From positions 1,906,501-1,970,500 of the forward strand of contig NZ_CP131914.1 in NCBI RefSeq assembly GCF_040529045.1: a stretch of 64,000 nucleotides of DNA, written 5' to 3'. The first letter of the stretch is position 1. Every line of letters starts with the position of its first letter. Source of the DNA: Xanthomonas indica. Its GTDB lineage: Bacteria > Pseudomonadota > Gammaproteobacteria > Xanthomonadales > Xanthomonadaceae. The notes under the pieces were generated by a model. The model was not told the origin of the DNA. It searched no databases and was given only the letters and a program-made list of their open reading frames with translations. The position numbers and the translations under genes are program-made. This document shows, one piece after another, positions 25,816-37,706 of the stretch.

Positions 25816-26592
25816 ATGCCGGAGCAATCCACCACCACCCGTGCGCGCCGCGCCAAGCACGAAGGCAAGGCTGGCACGACCCAGGCCGGCGAATTCGTGC
25901 GTGAGGAGATCGACCGCGTGCGCGAGGGCAAGACGCAGGTGAAGTCGACCAAGCAGGCGATCGCCATCGGTCTGTCCAAGGCACGCCGTGCCGGGGTCAA
26001 GACCGGTGCGTCGAAGACCGCGTCGAAGTCCACCAAGAAGAAGATCGCGCAGGAAGAGGCCAAGGGCGGCAAGCAGGGCAAGCCGTCGCCGACGCGCTCG
26101 CGCGGCGCCAAGAAGGCGCTCAAGACCGCCAACAAGGGCACGACCGCGCGCAAGGCCGTGGGCAGCGAGGCGCTGTCGACGCAGACCAAGCGCGCGGCGA
26201 AGAAGCGCAGCGCCAGCAGCCGCTCGGCGGCGGCGAAGAAGGCCGCGCAGACCAAGGGGGCGACGGTGCGCAAGGCCGCGGCCAAGAAGGCGGCGCAGAC
26301 CCGGGCCAAAAAGTCCGGTACGCGCGCGTCCGTCGCAAAGAAGAGCACGGCGACGTCCACGTCGGCGAGGAAGGCGACGGCCAAGAAGGCCGCGAGCAAG
26401 GCGTCTTCGGCAAAGAAGACGGCGACGAAAAAGACGGCCTCGAAGAAGACCGCATCGAAGAAGACCGCCTCGAAAAAGTCGACCGCCAGGAAGACGCCGG
26501 CGAAGAAGAGCGCTGCCAGCAAGCGCACGACCAGCAAGCGCGCCAGCAAGACCTCGTCCGCGCGCAAGCGCAGTTCGAGGGCGAGCGCCTAG
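25816..26592 (+). CDS. histone H1-like Lys/Ala-rich protein with DUF6496-type N-terminus
   Basis: A 258-residue very basic protein. The first 75 residues form a DUF6496-like domain (HEGKAGTTQAGEFVREEIDR, STKQAIAIGLSKARRAGVK). The rest is low-complexity K/A/S/T, resembling eukaryotic H1 tails and bacterial Hc1/AlgP-type proteins that bind DNA non-specifically. Near residues 200-220 the unit KKTASKKTASKKTASKKS is encoded by nearly identical tandem 15-base repeats. ATG at 25816 follows a CAGGAGA. Regulation of nucleoid structure is inferred. Confidence 0.85.
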   Translation: MPEQSTTTRARRAKHEGKAGTTQAGEFVREEIDRVREGKTQVKSTKQAIAIGLSKARRAGVKTGASKTASKSTKKKIAQEEAKGGKQGKPSPTRSRGAKKALKTANKGTTARKAVGSEALSTQTKRAAKKRSASSRSAAAKKAAQTKGATVRKAAAKKAAQTRAKKSGTRASVAKKSTATSTSARKATAKKAASKASSAKKTATKKTASKKTASKKTASKKSTARKTPAKKSAASKRTTSKRASKTSSARKRSSRASA

Positions 26593-26664
26593 CCGCCGAT
26601 GATGCGTGGCGGCGCACGCCGCCGCCGTGCATTGCACTTCCGCCCTGTACGCCGCCTGGTGTGC

Positions 26665-27015
26665 TTACAGTTCGGTGTACTTGGTGATGCGGCCCTTGGC
26701 CAGCTCCACCGGATACTTGGCGGCGTTGGCCAGCATCTTGCGCTGTGCGGCGTCGATCGGGTCGATGCCCAGCTTGTCGCACAGCTGCACCAGGTACAGC
26801 AGCACGTCGGCGATTTCGCTGCCGACCTGCTGCTTTTTTTCTGCAGACAGCTGCCGGCTCTGCGCGTCGTCCAGCCATTGGAAATGTTCCAGCAGTTCCG
26901 CCGCTTCCACCGAGAGCGCCGCGGCGAGATTGCGCGGACTGTGGAACTGGCCCCAGTCGCGGGCGTCGGCGAAGGCGCGTTGGGCGGTCTGCAGGTCGTG
27001 GAGGCTGTCGGGCAT
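26665..27015 (-). CDS. MazG-like nucleotide pyrophosphohydrolase
   Basis: A 116-residue all-helical protein. SVEAAELLEHFQW (E-x2-E-x5-W) and SEIADVLLYLVQLCDKLGID (E-x2-D) are the Mg2+-binding signatures of the MazG/RS21-C6 group. Small members hydrolyse dCTP or modified dNTPs to the monophosphate, cleaning the nucleotide pool; the exact substrate is not given by the sequence. ATG at 27015. Convergent with the H1-like gene. Confidence 0.88.
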   Translation of the reverse strand: MPDSLHDLQTAQRAFADARDWGQFHSPRNLAAALSVEAAELLEHFQWLDDAQSRQLSAEKKQQVGSEIADVLLYLVQLCDKLGIDPIDAAQRKMLANAAKYPVELAKGRITKYTEL

Positions 27016-27193
27016 GGCATCGGCTCGCAGTGGGGACGGCGCATGGTAATGCAGCGGCGGCGCGTGCACGCAGGGCACGGCCTGCAAGGCATGCACCTCG
27101 GTCGCGACATCGGACTCACGGCATGGTCACCGACGATGCACGGCATCGGCAGCGACACTGCATGCACGTGTTCGCAGACGAAAGGAACTACCC

Positions 27194-28357
27194 ATGCAAG
27201 CTCTGACCTATCACGGCACCCGGGATGTGCGCGTGGAAACCGTTCCCGACCCCGTGCTGGTGGAGACCGACGACATCATCCTGCGCGTCACCGCCACCGC
27301 GATCTGCGGCTCGGACCTGCACCTGTACCGCGGCAAGATCCCCGACCTGCACACCGGCGACGTGCTCGGACACGAGTTCATGGGCGTGGTGGAGGAGGTC
27401 GGCCCGGACGTGCAGCGGGTGAAGAAGGGCGACCGCGTGGTGATCCCGTTCGTGATCGCCTGCGGCGAGTGCTTCCATTGTCGCCTGACCGAATACGCTG
27501 CCTGCGAGACCACCAACACCGGCAAGGGTGCGGCGCTGAACCAGAAGGGCATCCGCCCGCCGGCGGCGCTGTTCGGCTACAGCCATCTGTATGGCGGCGT
27601 GGCCGGCGGCCAGGCCGAGTACGTGCGCGTGCCCAAGGCCAACGTCGGCCCGCTGGTGGTGCCGGACGTGCTGCACGACGAGCAGGTGCTGTTCCTGTCC
27701 GACATCCTGCCCACCGGCTATCAGGCCGCGCTCAATGCCAGTGTGCGCCAGGGCAGCACCGTGGCGATCTTCGGCGCCGGCCCGGTCGGCCTGATGACTG
27801 CGGCCTGCTGCCGCATGCTCGGCGCCGAGCGCATCTTCATGGTCGACCGCTATCCGTATCGGCTGGACTTCGCCCAGCGCACCTACGGGGTGATCCCGCT
27901 GAACTTCGAAGAAGTGGACGATCCGGCCGACATCATCGTCGGCCAGACCGACGGCCGCGGCGTGGATGCCAGCATCGACGCGGTGGGCTTCGAGGCCAAG
28001 GGCAGCACCGTGGAGACGGTGATGGCCACGCTGAAGCTGGAAGGCAGCAGCGGCACTGCGCTGCGCCAGTGCATCGCTGCGACGCGCCGTGGCGGCACCG
28101 TCAGCGTGCCCGGCGTGTATGCCGGTTTCATCCACGGCTTCCTGTTCGGCGATGCCTTCGACAAGGGGCTGAGCTTCAAGATGGGCCAGACCCACGTGCA
28201 GCGCTTCATGCCGGAACTGCTGGAGCACATCGGCGAGGGCCGGTTGCGCCCGAACGAGATCATCACCCACCGCCTGAGCCTGGCCGAAGCGGCGCAGGGC
28301 TACTCGATCTTCGACAAGAAGGAGCAGGACTGCCGCAAGGTGATCCTGACCCCGTAA
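27194..28357 (+). CDS. zinc-dependent alcohol/formaldehyde dehydrogenase (MDR family)
   Basis: A 387-residue medium-chain dehydrogenase. Catalytic zinc ligands are in [12 protein letters not shown] (Cys38) and GHEFMG (His about 61). The structural-zinc loop is [16 protein letters not shown] (about 90-105). The cofactor fold is [12 protein letters not shown] (about 193-204). The long form and the [13 protein letters not shown] stretch are like glutathione-independent formaldehyde dehydrogenases and threonine/sorbitol-type enzymes. The substrate is not certain. ATG at 27194 with AAAGGA upstream. It is separated by 180 bp from the next operon, so it is probably transcribed on its own. Confidence 0.9.
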   Translation: MQALTYHGTRDVRVETVPDPVLVETDDIILRVTATAICGSDLHLYRGKIPDLHTGDVLGHEFMGVVEEVGPDVQRVKKGDRVVIPFVIACGECFHCRLTEYAACETTNTGKGAALNQKGIRPPAALFGYSHLYGGVAGGQAEYVRVPKANVGPLVVPDVLHDEQVLFLSDILPTGYQAALNASVRQGSTVAIFGAGPVGLMTAACCRMLGAERIFMVDRYPYRLDFAQRTYGVIPLNFEEVDDPADIIVGQTDGRGVDASIDAVGFEAKGSTVETVMATLKLEGSSGTALRQCIAATRRGGTVSVPGVYAGFIHGFLFGDAFDKGLSFKMGQTHVQRFMPELLEHIGEGRLRPNEIITHRLSLAEAAQGYSIFDKKEQDCRKVILTP

Positions 28358-28537
28358 GCCCGCGCAACACCATCGCCACCGCGGCATCGGTATGGCGATG
28401 GCCACGCGCCGGGGATGAATGCTTCATGCGTGTGGACGTTGCCGTGCCGCGCGCACACGCGCTATGCGCACGCAGCCTGCTGTGATCACATGGCGGCGCC
28501 GCCGACTTTGCCTGCTGCCTTCGCATAGAGGACTCGC

Positions 28538-29518
28538 TTGACCGAACTGCGCTGTCCCACCGCCCTCGGCGATGCCGATGCCTTGCGCACCGCTGCGCTG
28601 CACGCGCTGGCACGCTATCCATACTTGCCGCTGCCTGGCGGCGGCGACACCCTGGACCGCTGGCGGATCCTCGCCGAGATCGCTGCGGTCGACGTGTGCC
28701 TGGCCAAGGTACTGGAAGCGCATTACGACGCACAGGCGATCCTCGCCGAACTTGGTGCGCCGGCGCCGCCGCCCGGGCAGCTGTTCGCGGTGTGGGCTGC
28801 GGAAGCGCCGGACGCGCGCCTGGCCTATCGCGGCAATGCGCCACGCGGCGAGGTGCACGGCCGCAAGGCCTGGTGCTCCGGCGCCGGCATCGTCGACCAG
28901 GCGCTCATCACCGCGCACGATGTGGAGCGGCAGCAGTTGGTGCAGGTGCAACTGCGCCAGCCCGGCATCGCCATCGACGCACAGGCCTGGGCCGCGGTCG
29001 GCATGGCCCGCGTGGTCAGCGGGCCGGTGACCTTCGATGCGGTCCCGGCGCTGGCGGTCGGCGCGCCGGGCCAGTATCTGCATCGCCCCGGGTTCTGGCA
29101 CGGCGGCGCCGGCATCGCGGCGTGCTGGTACGGTGCCGCGTGCGCGGTGGCCGAGCGCCTGCGCGCGCATCCCAAGCTGCCGCGCGACCCGCATGCGGCG
29201 ATGCACCTGGGCGTGATCGACCAGCAGCTCGGCGCGGCCCGCGCGTTGCTGCGCGACCTGGCCGCCGCCATCGATGCCGCGCCCGGGCAGGCCCATCGGC
29301 ATGCGGTGATCCGGTTGCGTTCGTTCGTGGAACGCGCGGCCACCGATGTGCTCGATCGCGTCGGCCGGGCACTCGGCCCAGCGCCGCTGTGCAGCGACCG
29401 CGAACATGCGCTGCGTTGCGCCGACCTCGCGGTGTTCGTGCGGCAGAGCCATGCCGAGCATGACTGGGCCGCGCTCGGCCAGGCGCTGGGCGAGCAGGCG
29501 CGGCCATGGCGGCTGTGA
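28538..29518 (+). CDS. acyl-CoA dehydrogenase-like flavoprotein, first gene of ACAD/PIG-L/MTase/GT2 operon
   Basis: The 326-residue protein resembles acyl-CoA dehydrogenases in its order of N-terminal helices, a central beta domain (KAWCSGAGIVDQALITAH, about 108-126) and C-terminal helices. It is 50-70 residues shorter than typical members. No obvious catalytic Glu loop is seen. The C-terminal FVRQSHAEHDWAALG is more like the flavin-dependent monooxygenase branch. The start is TTG at 28538 with AGAGGA five bases upstream. It overlaps the PIG-L gene by 13 bp. A redox step on an acyl or amino intermediate made by the operon is inferred. Confidence 0.72.
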   Translation: MTELRCPTALGDADALRTAALHALARYPYLPLPGGGDTLDRWRILAEIAAVDVCLAKVLEAHYDAQAILAELGAPAPPPGQLFAVWAAEAPDARLAYRGNAPRGEVHGRKAWCSGAGIVDQALITAHDVERQQLVQVQLRQPGIAIDAQAWAAVGMARVVSGPVTFDAVPALAVGAPGQYLHRPGFWHGGAGIAACWYGAACAVAERLRAHPKLPRDPHAAMHLGVIDQQLGAARALLRDLAAAIDAAPGQAHRHAVIRLRSFVERAATDVLDRVGRALGPAPLCSDREHALRCADLAVFVRQSHAEHDWAALGQALGEQARPWRL

Positions 29519-30273
29519 GTGCGCCGAAGCCGCAGATCCATGGCGACGGCACGCCGGAGTCGGCATGGCAGCGTTCGCCCTGGCTGGCCGCGTTGCCGCA
29601 GCGTCCGATCGAAGACCTGATCGCGGGCGCCGCGCGATTGCTGGTGGTGTCGCCGCATCCGGACGACGAAGCGCTGGGCTGTGGCGGCGCGATCGCGTGC
29701 GCGCGCCGGCTGGGCGTCCCCGTCCAGCTGATTGCGGTGACCGACGGCGAGGCCTGCTATCCGCACGATCCGTACTGGACGCCGCAGCGCCTGCGCACGG
29801 TGCGTCGCGCCGAGCTTGCCGCCGCCGTGGGCCGCCTGGGCGCCGACCCCGCCGCGATCTGTCACCTGGGTCTGGGCGACGGCCAGGTCGGCGCGCAGGA
29901 GACGGTGCTGGCCGAACGCCTGCATGCGCAGCTGCACGCCGGCGACCTGGTGCTGACCACCTGGCACCGCGATGGCCATCCCGACCACGAGGCCAGCGCG
30001 CGCGCGGTGCGGCAGGCCGTCGTCGCCGTCGATGCACGTCTGCTCGAATTCCCGGTCTGGGCCTGGCACTGGCTGCAGGCCGGCACCGCGCCGCCGGCCC
30101 TGCACGGCGCCGTCCGCTATGCCTTGAACGATGCCGACTGGCAGGCCAAGCAAGACGCGCTGCAGTGCTTCGCCTCGCAATTGGGCACCGCGCAGCCGAC
30201 GGTGTCATCGCCGATCCTGCCGCCGCAGGTCCTGCAACGGTTCGCCCGCCGCTTCGAGGTCTTTGTCGCATGA
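29506..30273 (+). CDS. PIG-L/LmbE-family deacetylase
   Basis: The 255-residue protein has the zinc motif SPHPDDEALGCGG (His51, Asp53, Asp54) and the third ligand in HRDGHPDHEA (His158 region). Family members remove acetyl groups from N-acetylglucosamine-containing molecules such as GlcNAc-inositols, or from related conjugates. ATG at 29506 inside the end of the upstream gene. The downstream methyltransferase starts in its stop codon (ATGA), so these are translationally coupled. Confidence 0.92.
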   Translation: MAAVSAPKPQIHGDGTPESAWQRSPWLAALPQRPIEDLIAGAARLLVVSPHPDDEALGCGGAIACARRLGVPVQLIAVTDGEACYPHDPYWTPQRLRTVRRAELAAAVGRLGADPAAICHLGLGDGQVGAQETVLAERLHAQLHAGDLVLTTWHRDGHPDHEASARAVRQAVVAVDARLLEFPVWAWHWLQAGTAPPALHGAVRYALNDADWQAKQDALQCFASQLGTAQPTVSSPILPPQVLQRFARRFEVFVA

Positions 30274-30866
30274 GTTCGGTCCAGGCCTATTTCGGCGCCC
30301 TCTACCGCGACGACGATCCGTTCGGTTATCGCGAGCGCTGGTACGAGGCGCGCAAACGCGCGCTGCTGCTGGCCAGCCTGCCGCGCGCGCGCTTCGCGCG
30401 TGCCTGGGAGTTCGGCTGCTCCAACGGCGAACTGACCGCCGCCCTGGCGCCGCGCTGCGATGCGCTGCTGGCCACCGACCTCTCCGAGCGCGCGGTGGCC
30501 TTGGCCGCCCAGCGCAATGCCGCCACGGCGCACGTGCAGGTGCAACAGGCCGAGCATCCGCGCACCTGGCCGACGGGCCGTTTCGACCTGATCGTGTTCA
30601 GCGAGGTCGGCTACTACCTGCCGCTGCCGCAACTGCAGGAATGCGCGCAGCGCTTGCGCGCTTCGCTGAGCGAGCAGGGCGTGTTGGTCGCCTGCCACTG
30701 GCTGCATCCGTTCGCGCAGGCCTGCATGGACGGGCGTGCGGTGCACGCCCGCCTGGCGCAGCGCCTGGAGCTGCCGCGGCTGTTGCGCTATGAGGACGAC
30801 GACGTGTTGCTCGAAGCCTGGAGCGCGACCCCGTACTCGGTGGCCGCGGCGGAGCGGCTGCGGTGA
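30270..30866 (+). CDS. SAM-dependent methyltransferase, NodS-like
   Basis: A 198-residue class I methyltransferase. The SAM-binding loop is WEFGCSNGELTAALA (about residues 46-60), the acidic end of beta-2 is LLATDLSERAV, and RFDLIVFSEVGYYL is motif III/IV. The opening YFGALYRDDDPFGYRERWYE is the NodS-type N-terminus; NodS N-methylates a deacetylated sugar in Nod factor synthesis. Here that makes the product of the PIG-L deacetylase a likely substrate, by inference. It overlaps both neighbours by 4 bp. Confidence 0.88.
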   Translation: MSSVQAYFGALYRDDDPFGYRERWYEARKRALLLASLPRARFARAWEFGCSNGELTAALAPRCDALLATDLSERAVALAAQRNAATAHVQVQQAEHPRTWPTGRFDLIVFSEVGYYLPLPQLQECAQRLRASLSEQGVLVACHWLHPFAQACMDGRAVHARLAQRLELPRLLRYEDDDVLLEAWSATPYSVAAAERLR

Positions 30867-31561
30867 TCGCGGTGCTGATCCCGGCGCACGACGAGGAGGC
30901 GTTGATCGGCGCCTGCCTGCGCTCGGTGGCGCGCGCGGCGCGATGCACGGGCCTGCGCGGCGAGGACGTGCAGGTGTTCGTCGCCCTGGACCGGTGCAGC
31001 GACGGCACCGCCGATATCGTCGCCGCGCATGGTGCGCACGCCGTTGCGCTGCAGACCGGGAACGTCGGCAGCGCCCGCGCGGCGGCGGCGCAGGCGGCGC
31101 TGGCCGCCGGCGCACGCTGGCTGGCCTGTACCGATGCGGACTCGGTGGTGCCGGCGAACTGGCTGTCGGCCCAGCTGGATTGCGCCAGCGACGCGTTCTG
31201 CGGCATCGTCACGGTGGACGACTGGGCCGAGTACGACACCAGGTTGCGCGATGCCTATTTGGCCGGCGAGTGCCGTGAGGACGACCACCCGCACGTGCAT
31301 GGTGCCAACCTCGGCCTCAGCGCCGAGGTGTACCGGCGCTGCGGTGGCTTCCTGCCGCTGGCCGCGCACGAGGACGTGGCGCTGGTGGAGGCGCTAGTGC
31401 GCGCGCAGGCGCGGATCGCGCGGCGCGCGCAGCCGACGGTGACCACCAGCGCGCGGCGCGTGGCGCGTGCCCGGGGCGGCTTCAGCGACTATCTCAAGCA
31501 GATGGAGCGCCGCCTGGCCAATGCGCTGCTGCCAGCGGCCGACGGCGACGTCATGGCCTGA
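30863..31561 (+). CDS. family 2 glycosyltransferase
   Basis: A 232-residue GT-A enzyme with no membrane helices. AVLIPAHDEEALIGACL opens the nucleotide-sugar fold, CTDADSVVP carries the DxD metal motif at residues 91-93, and HGANLGLSAEVYRRCGGF with the following HEDVALV corresponds to the acceptor/base region (ED at about 174-175). It starts with GTG at 30863, overlapping the methyltransferase stop by 4 bp. It is the last gene of the operon. Donor and acceptor sugars are unknown. Confidence 0.9.
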   Translation: MIAVLIPAHDEEALIGACLRSVARAARCTGLRGEDVQVFVALDRCSDGTADIVAAHGAHAVALQTGNVGSARAAAAQAALAAGARWLACTDADSVVPANWLSAQLDCASDAFCGIVTVDDWAEYDTRLRDAYLAGECREDDHPHVHGANLGLSAEVYRRCGGFLPLAAHEDVALVEALVRAQARIARRAQPTVTTSARRVARARGGFSDYLKQMERRLANALLPAADGDVMA

Positions 31562-32208
31562 GCGCCGGCGCGGCGGTCCATCCAGGCGACGACGCAGCGA
31601 TGGGCGCGGTCCCGCGACGGGCCTGCCTTCGCGGCGATCCGGCGCCGGAGGCCGAGACGTCTTGCAGGAGTGCCGCAGTGCGGCATCGACGCCGCGGTCG
31701 TGTGCCCCAGGCCACGGCCGACGGCCGGTACGACAGGGCCTTTGGGAGGTCGGCTCACCGTCCGTCGTCGACATGTGAAATTTTCACGCCCCCTTCACCT
31801 GGGGTGGCGGTAGACACGCCCCGCCGGGGTTCGGGATAAGTTTTTGCCGTCGCGCCTGGCGGCTGGCCGCCCAGGAGCTGCTTGGCCCAATCTTGTCAAG
31901 TCCGTGACATTGCTTTTTGTTCTGAATCAATTACTTGGTGGTTTGGTAGAGGTGAAGGCGCATCCGCCCCGTTGTCCACAGGGGGTGTGGATGACTTCTG
32001 CATAAGGTTGTGGATAAGGCCGACGCCGGCCCGTGACACAACAGTGTCAAGAGGGGTGGCGAAAAATTGACCAGGCGATTTTCGGGCGGCTGTCACCTAG
32101 GTCCCGGAGCCTGTCTCATACGCCTCTTCAGGGCGGCGGACGGTGGCGGAAATGCGGGTCTCGCCACGGCGCCACCGTGCGGCGCCACAGCGGGAACCAC
32201 CGCATTGC
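31562..32208. other. 647-bp convergent gene-free region with DnaA boxes and palindromes
   Basis: The GT2 and katE genes converge here, so neither needs a promoter in it. It contains the palindrome GTGAAATTTTCAC (31775-31787), a run of lower GC content at about 31890-31945, inverted pairs TGTCA/TGACA (31894-31909) and TGACAC/GTGTCA (32034-32049), and the DnaA-box cluster given separately. Short open frames in the region have no ribosome sites or recognisable products. Confidence 0.7.
31972..32017. promoter_or_regulatory. cluster of three DnaA boxes
   Basis: TGTGGATAA at 32009-32017 is a perfect DnaA box (complement TTATCCACA). TGTGGATGA at 31986-31994 and TTGTCCACA at 31972-31980 each differ by one base. 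Three boxes within 46 bp, two in one orientation and one in the other, is far above background in GC-rich DNA. There is no dnaA, dnaN, rpmH or gyrB nearby, so this is not the ordinary oriC locus. A DnaA-titrating or DnaA-regulated site is possible. Confidence 0.5.
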
Positions 32209-34323
32209 TCAGGCCAACAGGCGCAGCTTCGGCTCGCGGCTCCACTGCCGGGTCTTTGCGGCGGCGACGAAGCCCTTGCTGTCGCTGGCCTCGATCACGC
32301 CGGCATCCTTCTGCACGTTGCCGGCCTTCAGCAGCGGCTGCGCGCCGGCGTCGGCGGCGATGGCCTTGAGGTGGGCGAAGGCGTTGCTGACGAAGTCGAT
32401 GGCTGCCGATTCCTTGCTCAGCCGCTTGCCGGCTTCGGCCGACAGCACCACTGCCACCGCGTCGAACACGAACGAGGGCGTGCCGGCCAACTGGCCGTCG
32501 GCGATCAGGCGCTTGCCGTCGCTGAGCACGGCACCGCCGAGTTTGGGTGCCACGATCTTGACCGCGGCACCGGCGTCGCTGGCGGCCTTGCGCAGCTCGC
32601 GCACGGTCTTGGCGTCCGAGCCCTCGTCGATCAGGATGCCGATCGCGCGGCCCTGCAGGGTGGGTTTCATCCGCCCGATCAATTGCAGCGCCGGCGACAG
32701 CGGCAGATCCTGCGGGGCGACCGCGGCCGGCGGTGCCGGTGGCAATCCGTCCATGCCCAGGCCGTCGGCGACGCGCTGCGCCAGCTTGGGATCGATGTGG
32801 CGCAGGTGCCCGACCACGGCCTCGCGCACGTGCGCGGTGTCGACCTTGGACAGTTCGAACACCAGCGCCGAGGCCACGTGCGCCTGTTCCGGCGGGGTCT
32901 GGCTGCGGTAGAACAGCCGCGCCTGGCTGTAGTGGTCGGCGAAGCTCTCGGCACGCACGCGGCCCTTGGCGCCGTCGTCGGGCTGGGTGCGATGGCTGAC
33001 GAAGCCGCGCGCGGTCTCGCGCGGGCTGTCGGCCTGCAGTGAGCTGGGTTCGTAGGCGACGCGGCCCTTGGGCACGCCCATCTGCATGTGCCCATCGCGC
33101 TGCATGTTCGCGAACGGGCACTTCGGCGCGTTGATCGGCAACTGGTGGAAGTTGGGCCCGCCCAGGCGGCTGAGCTGGGTGTCCAGGTAGGAGAACAGGC
33201 GGCCCTGCAGCAGCGGATCGTTGGAGAAGTCGATGCCGGGCACGATGTTGGCCGGGCAGTACGCCACCTGCTCGGTCTCGGCGAAGAAGTTGTCCGGCCA
33301 GCGGTCCAGCACCATGCGCCCGACGATCTGCAGCGGCACCAGTTCCTCCGGGATCAGCTTGGTGGCGTCCAGGTGGTCGAACGGGAAGCTGTCGGCCTGT
33401 TCCTGGGTGAACAGTTGCACGCCCAGTTCCCATTCCGGGAAGTCGCCGCGCTGAATCGCCTCGAACAGGTCGCGGCGGTGGAAGTCCGGATCGGCGCCGG
33501 CCAGCTTCACCGCCTCGTCCCAGATCGTGGATTGCAGGCCGAGCTTCGGGCGCCAGTGGAACTTGACGAAGGTGCTGCGGCCTTCGGCGTCGAGCAGGCG
33601 GAAGCTGTGGATGCCGAAGCCTTCCATCATGCGCAGCGAGCGCGGGATGGTGCGGTCGCTCATCGCCCACATGATCATGTGCAGTGACTCGGGCATCAGC
33701 GAGACGAAGTCCCAGAACGTGTCGTGCGCGCTGGCCGCCTGCGGGAAGCCGCGGTCCGGCTCCATCTTCACCGCGTGGATCAGGTCCGGGAACTTCAGCG
33801 CGTCCTGGATGAAGAACACCGGGATGTTGTTGCCCACCAGGTCCCAGTTGCCTTCCTTGGTATAGAACTTGACCGCGAAGCCGCGCACGTCGCGCGGGGT
33901 GTCCACCGAGCCGGCGCCGCCGGCCACGGTGGAGAAGCGGGTGAACACCGGCGTCTTCACCCCGACCTCGGTCAGTAGCGAGGCGGTGGTGTACTTGGCC
34001 AGCGAGGCGGTCAGCTCGAAGTAGCCGTGCGCGGCGCTGCCGCGCGCGTGCACGATGCGCTCGGGAATGCGCTCGTGGTCGAAGTGGGTGATCTTTTCGC
34101 GCAGGATGAAATCTTCCAGCAGGGTCGGCCCGCGCGGGGTGGCGCGCAGCGAATTCTGGTTGTCGGCGACCGGAATGCCCTGGTTGGTGGTCAGCGGCGG
34201 ATGCGTGCCGCCGGCTTGCTGATGCAACTCATCGCCATGGCCGCGCTGATCGGCAGGCGCAGCGGTGGAAACGAGGGCGGTGGATGATGTGGAATCGCTG
34301 GGCGTGCGCTTGCGGCTGGCCAT
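32209..34323 (-). CDS. katE: catalase HPII (large-subunit monofunctional catalase)
   Basis: The 704-residue large-subunit catalase converts hydrogen peroxide to water and oxygen. The catalytic His is His92 in [15 protein letters not shown], the distal Asn lies in [11 protein letters not shown], and the haem-ligating Tyr is in RLFSYLDTQ. After the catalase core a C-terminal class I glutamine-amidotransferase-like (DJ-1/PfpI) domain starts near residue 555 ([16 protein letters not shown]), which marks HPII/KatE. The N-terminal extension is Ser/Thr-rich. ATG at 34323. It probably forms part of the stationary-phase peroxide defence; no promoter was recognised. Confidence 0.97.
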   Translation of the reverse strand: MASRKRTPSDSTSSTALVSTAAPADQRGHGDELHQQAGGTHPPLTTNQGIPVADNQNSLRATPRGPTLLEDFILREKITHFDHERIPERIVHARGSAAHGYFELTASLAKYTTASLLTEVGVKTPVFTRFSTVAGGAGSVDTPRDVRGFAVKFYTKEGNWDLVGNNIPVFFIQDALKFPDLIHAVKMEPDRGFPQAASAHDTFWDFVSLMPESLHMIMWAMSDRTIPRSLRMMEGFGIHSFRLLDAEGRSTFVKFHWRPKLGLQSTIWDEAVKLAGADPDFHRRDLFEAIQRGDFPEWELGVQLFTQEQADSFPFDHLDATKLIPEELVPLQIVGRMVLDRWPDNFFAETEQVAYCPANIVPGIDFSNDPLLQGRLFSYLDTQLSRLGGPNFHQLPINAPKCPFANMQRDGHMQMGVPKGRVAYEPSSLQADSPRETARGFVSHRTQPDDGAKGRVRAESFADHYSQARLFYRSQTPPEQAHVASALVFELSKVDTAHVREAVVGHLRHIDPKLAQRVADGLGMDGLPPAPPAAVAPQDLPLSPALQLIGRMKPTLQGRAIGILIDEGSDAKTVRELRKAASDAGAAVKIVAPKLGGAVLSDGKRLIADGQLAGTPSFVFDAVAVVLSAEAGKRLSKESAAIDFVSNAFAHLKAIAADAGAQPLLKAGNVQKDAGVIEASDSKGFVAAAKTRQWSREPKLRLLA

Positions 34324-34491
34324 GGAAGGTCGCTCCGGTGCGTGGCGGAAGAGGGCGTCGCGGTGGTGTGCCCGATACGTGAAGGCGCGGGCGTGGCGGA
34401 AGTCCCGATCCTGGGCGGCACGGCGTGAACGGGCCGTACAACGCGCCGTGTGACGGCGCACTTGTCTACCGCGGTGCGCGATGCGCACGCA

Positions 34492-34523
34492 TAAAAAAAC
34501 CCAGCCTCGCGCGCGAGGCTGGG
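34492..34523 (-). terminator. intrinsic terminator of gcvP
   Basis: A perfect 12-bp stem (34500-34511 with 34512-34523, CCCAGCCTCGCG and its complement) is followed on the minus strand by seven T (34499-34493). It lies 30 bp after the gcvP stop. The stem has no unpaired loop bases if fully zipped, so 4 nt of it must open. Confidence 0.92.
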
Positions 34524-34553
34524 TCTCGGATGCATCGTCGAACGACGTTGCGG

Positions 34554-37415
<2,862 letters not shown>

Positions 37416-37516
37416 GGCAGTCGTCCGGCTGAGGAAGGCACGAGGAGGCGGGGACGCGCGCAAGGCCATCGTCGGGCCGCAGCGGCGGGCACGATCGACG
37501 GGAAGCACGCGTCTTC

Positions 37517-37693
37517 CCAATGCCCCTCTGTCCTTTTGCCTGAGAGTTTGGAAGCGGCGGCTGGCGCTGCGCTTCGTGCCCCTTCGGCGCCGGGTTTGAC
37601 CGGTCTCTCCAGAGTCTTGGTGCGGGTGGTATCGGGCCTGAGCGATTACGGGCGTTTGCGCCTTCGGCAGCGGGTCGCCCCGCTTCTCCCACC
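37517..37693 (-). ncRNA. tandem glycine riboswitch in the gcvP leader
   Basis: On the minus strand two glycine aptamers lie in series. Aptamer 1 (37693 to about 37622) has GGGAGAAGC, TGCCGAAGGCGC (37670-37659) and CTCAGGCCCGAT (37642-37631). Aptamer 2 (about 37616 to 37517) has CTGGAGAGACCGG, CGCCGAAGGGGCAC (37589-37576) and the highly conserved CUCAGGCAAAAGGACAGAG (37544-37526). These blocks are the Rfam-type conserved core. The two are joined by a short linker. In known cases glycine binding turns on gcv expression. About 100 bases separate aptamer 2 from the gcvP start; no clear terminator stem was seen there, so control may be at translation. Confidence 0.93.
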
Positions 37694-37706
37694 TTGCTGC
37701 ACCGCG

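Noticed and set aside
28538-31561. Genuine nodulation (nodABCS) genes
   Set aside because: There is no NodA acyltransferase, no multi-membrane-span NodC chitin synthase and no nod box. Only the chemistry of the enzymes is reminiscent.
31775-31787. GTGAAATTTTCAC palindrome as a Clp/CRP site
   Set aside because: The half-sites TGTGA and TCAC are five bases apart rather than six, and there is no promoter to control, since both flanking genes end here.
31972-32017. Chromosomal origin of replication
   Set aside because: None of the usual oriC neighbours (dnaA, dnaN, recF, gyrB, rpmH, rnpA) is in the window, and only three boxes are seen.
32109-32129. CTGTCTCATACGCCTCTTCAG as a transposon end
   Set aside because: It resembles IS50-type ends only in the first seven bases. 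No second inverted copy or transposase was found.
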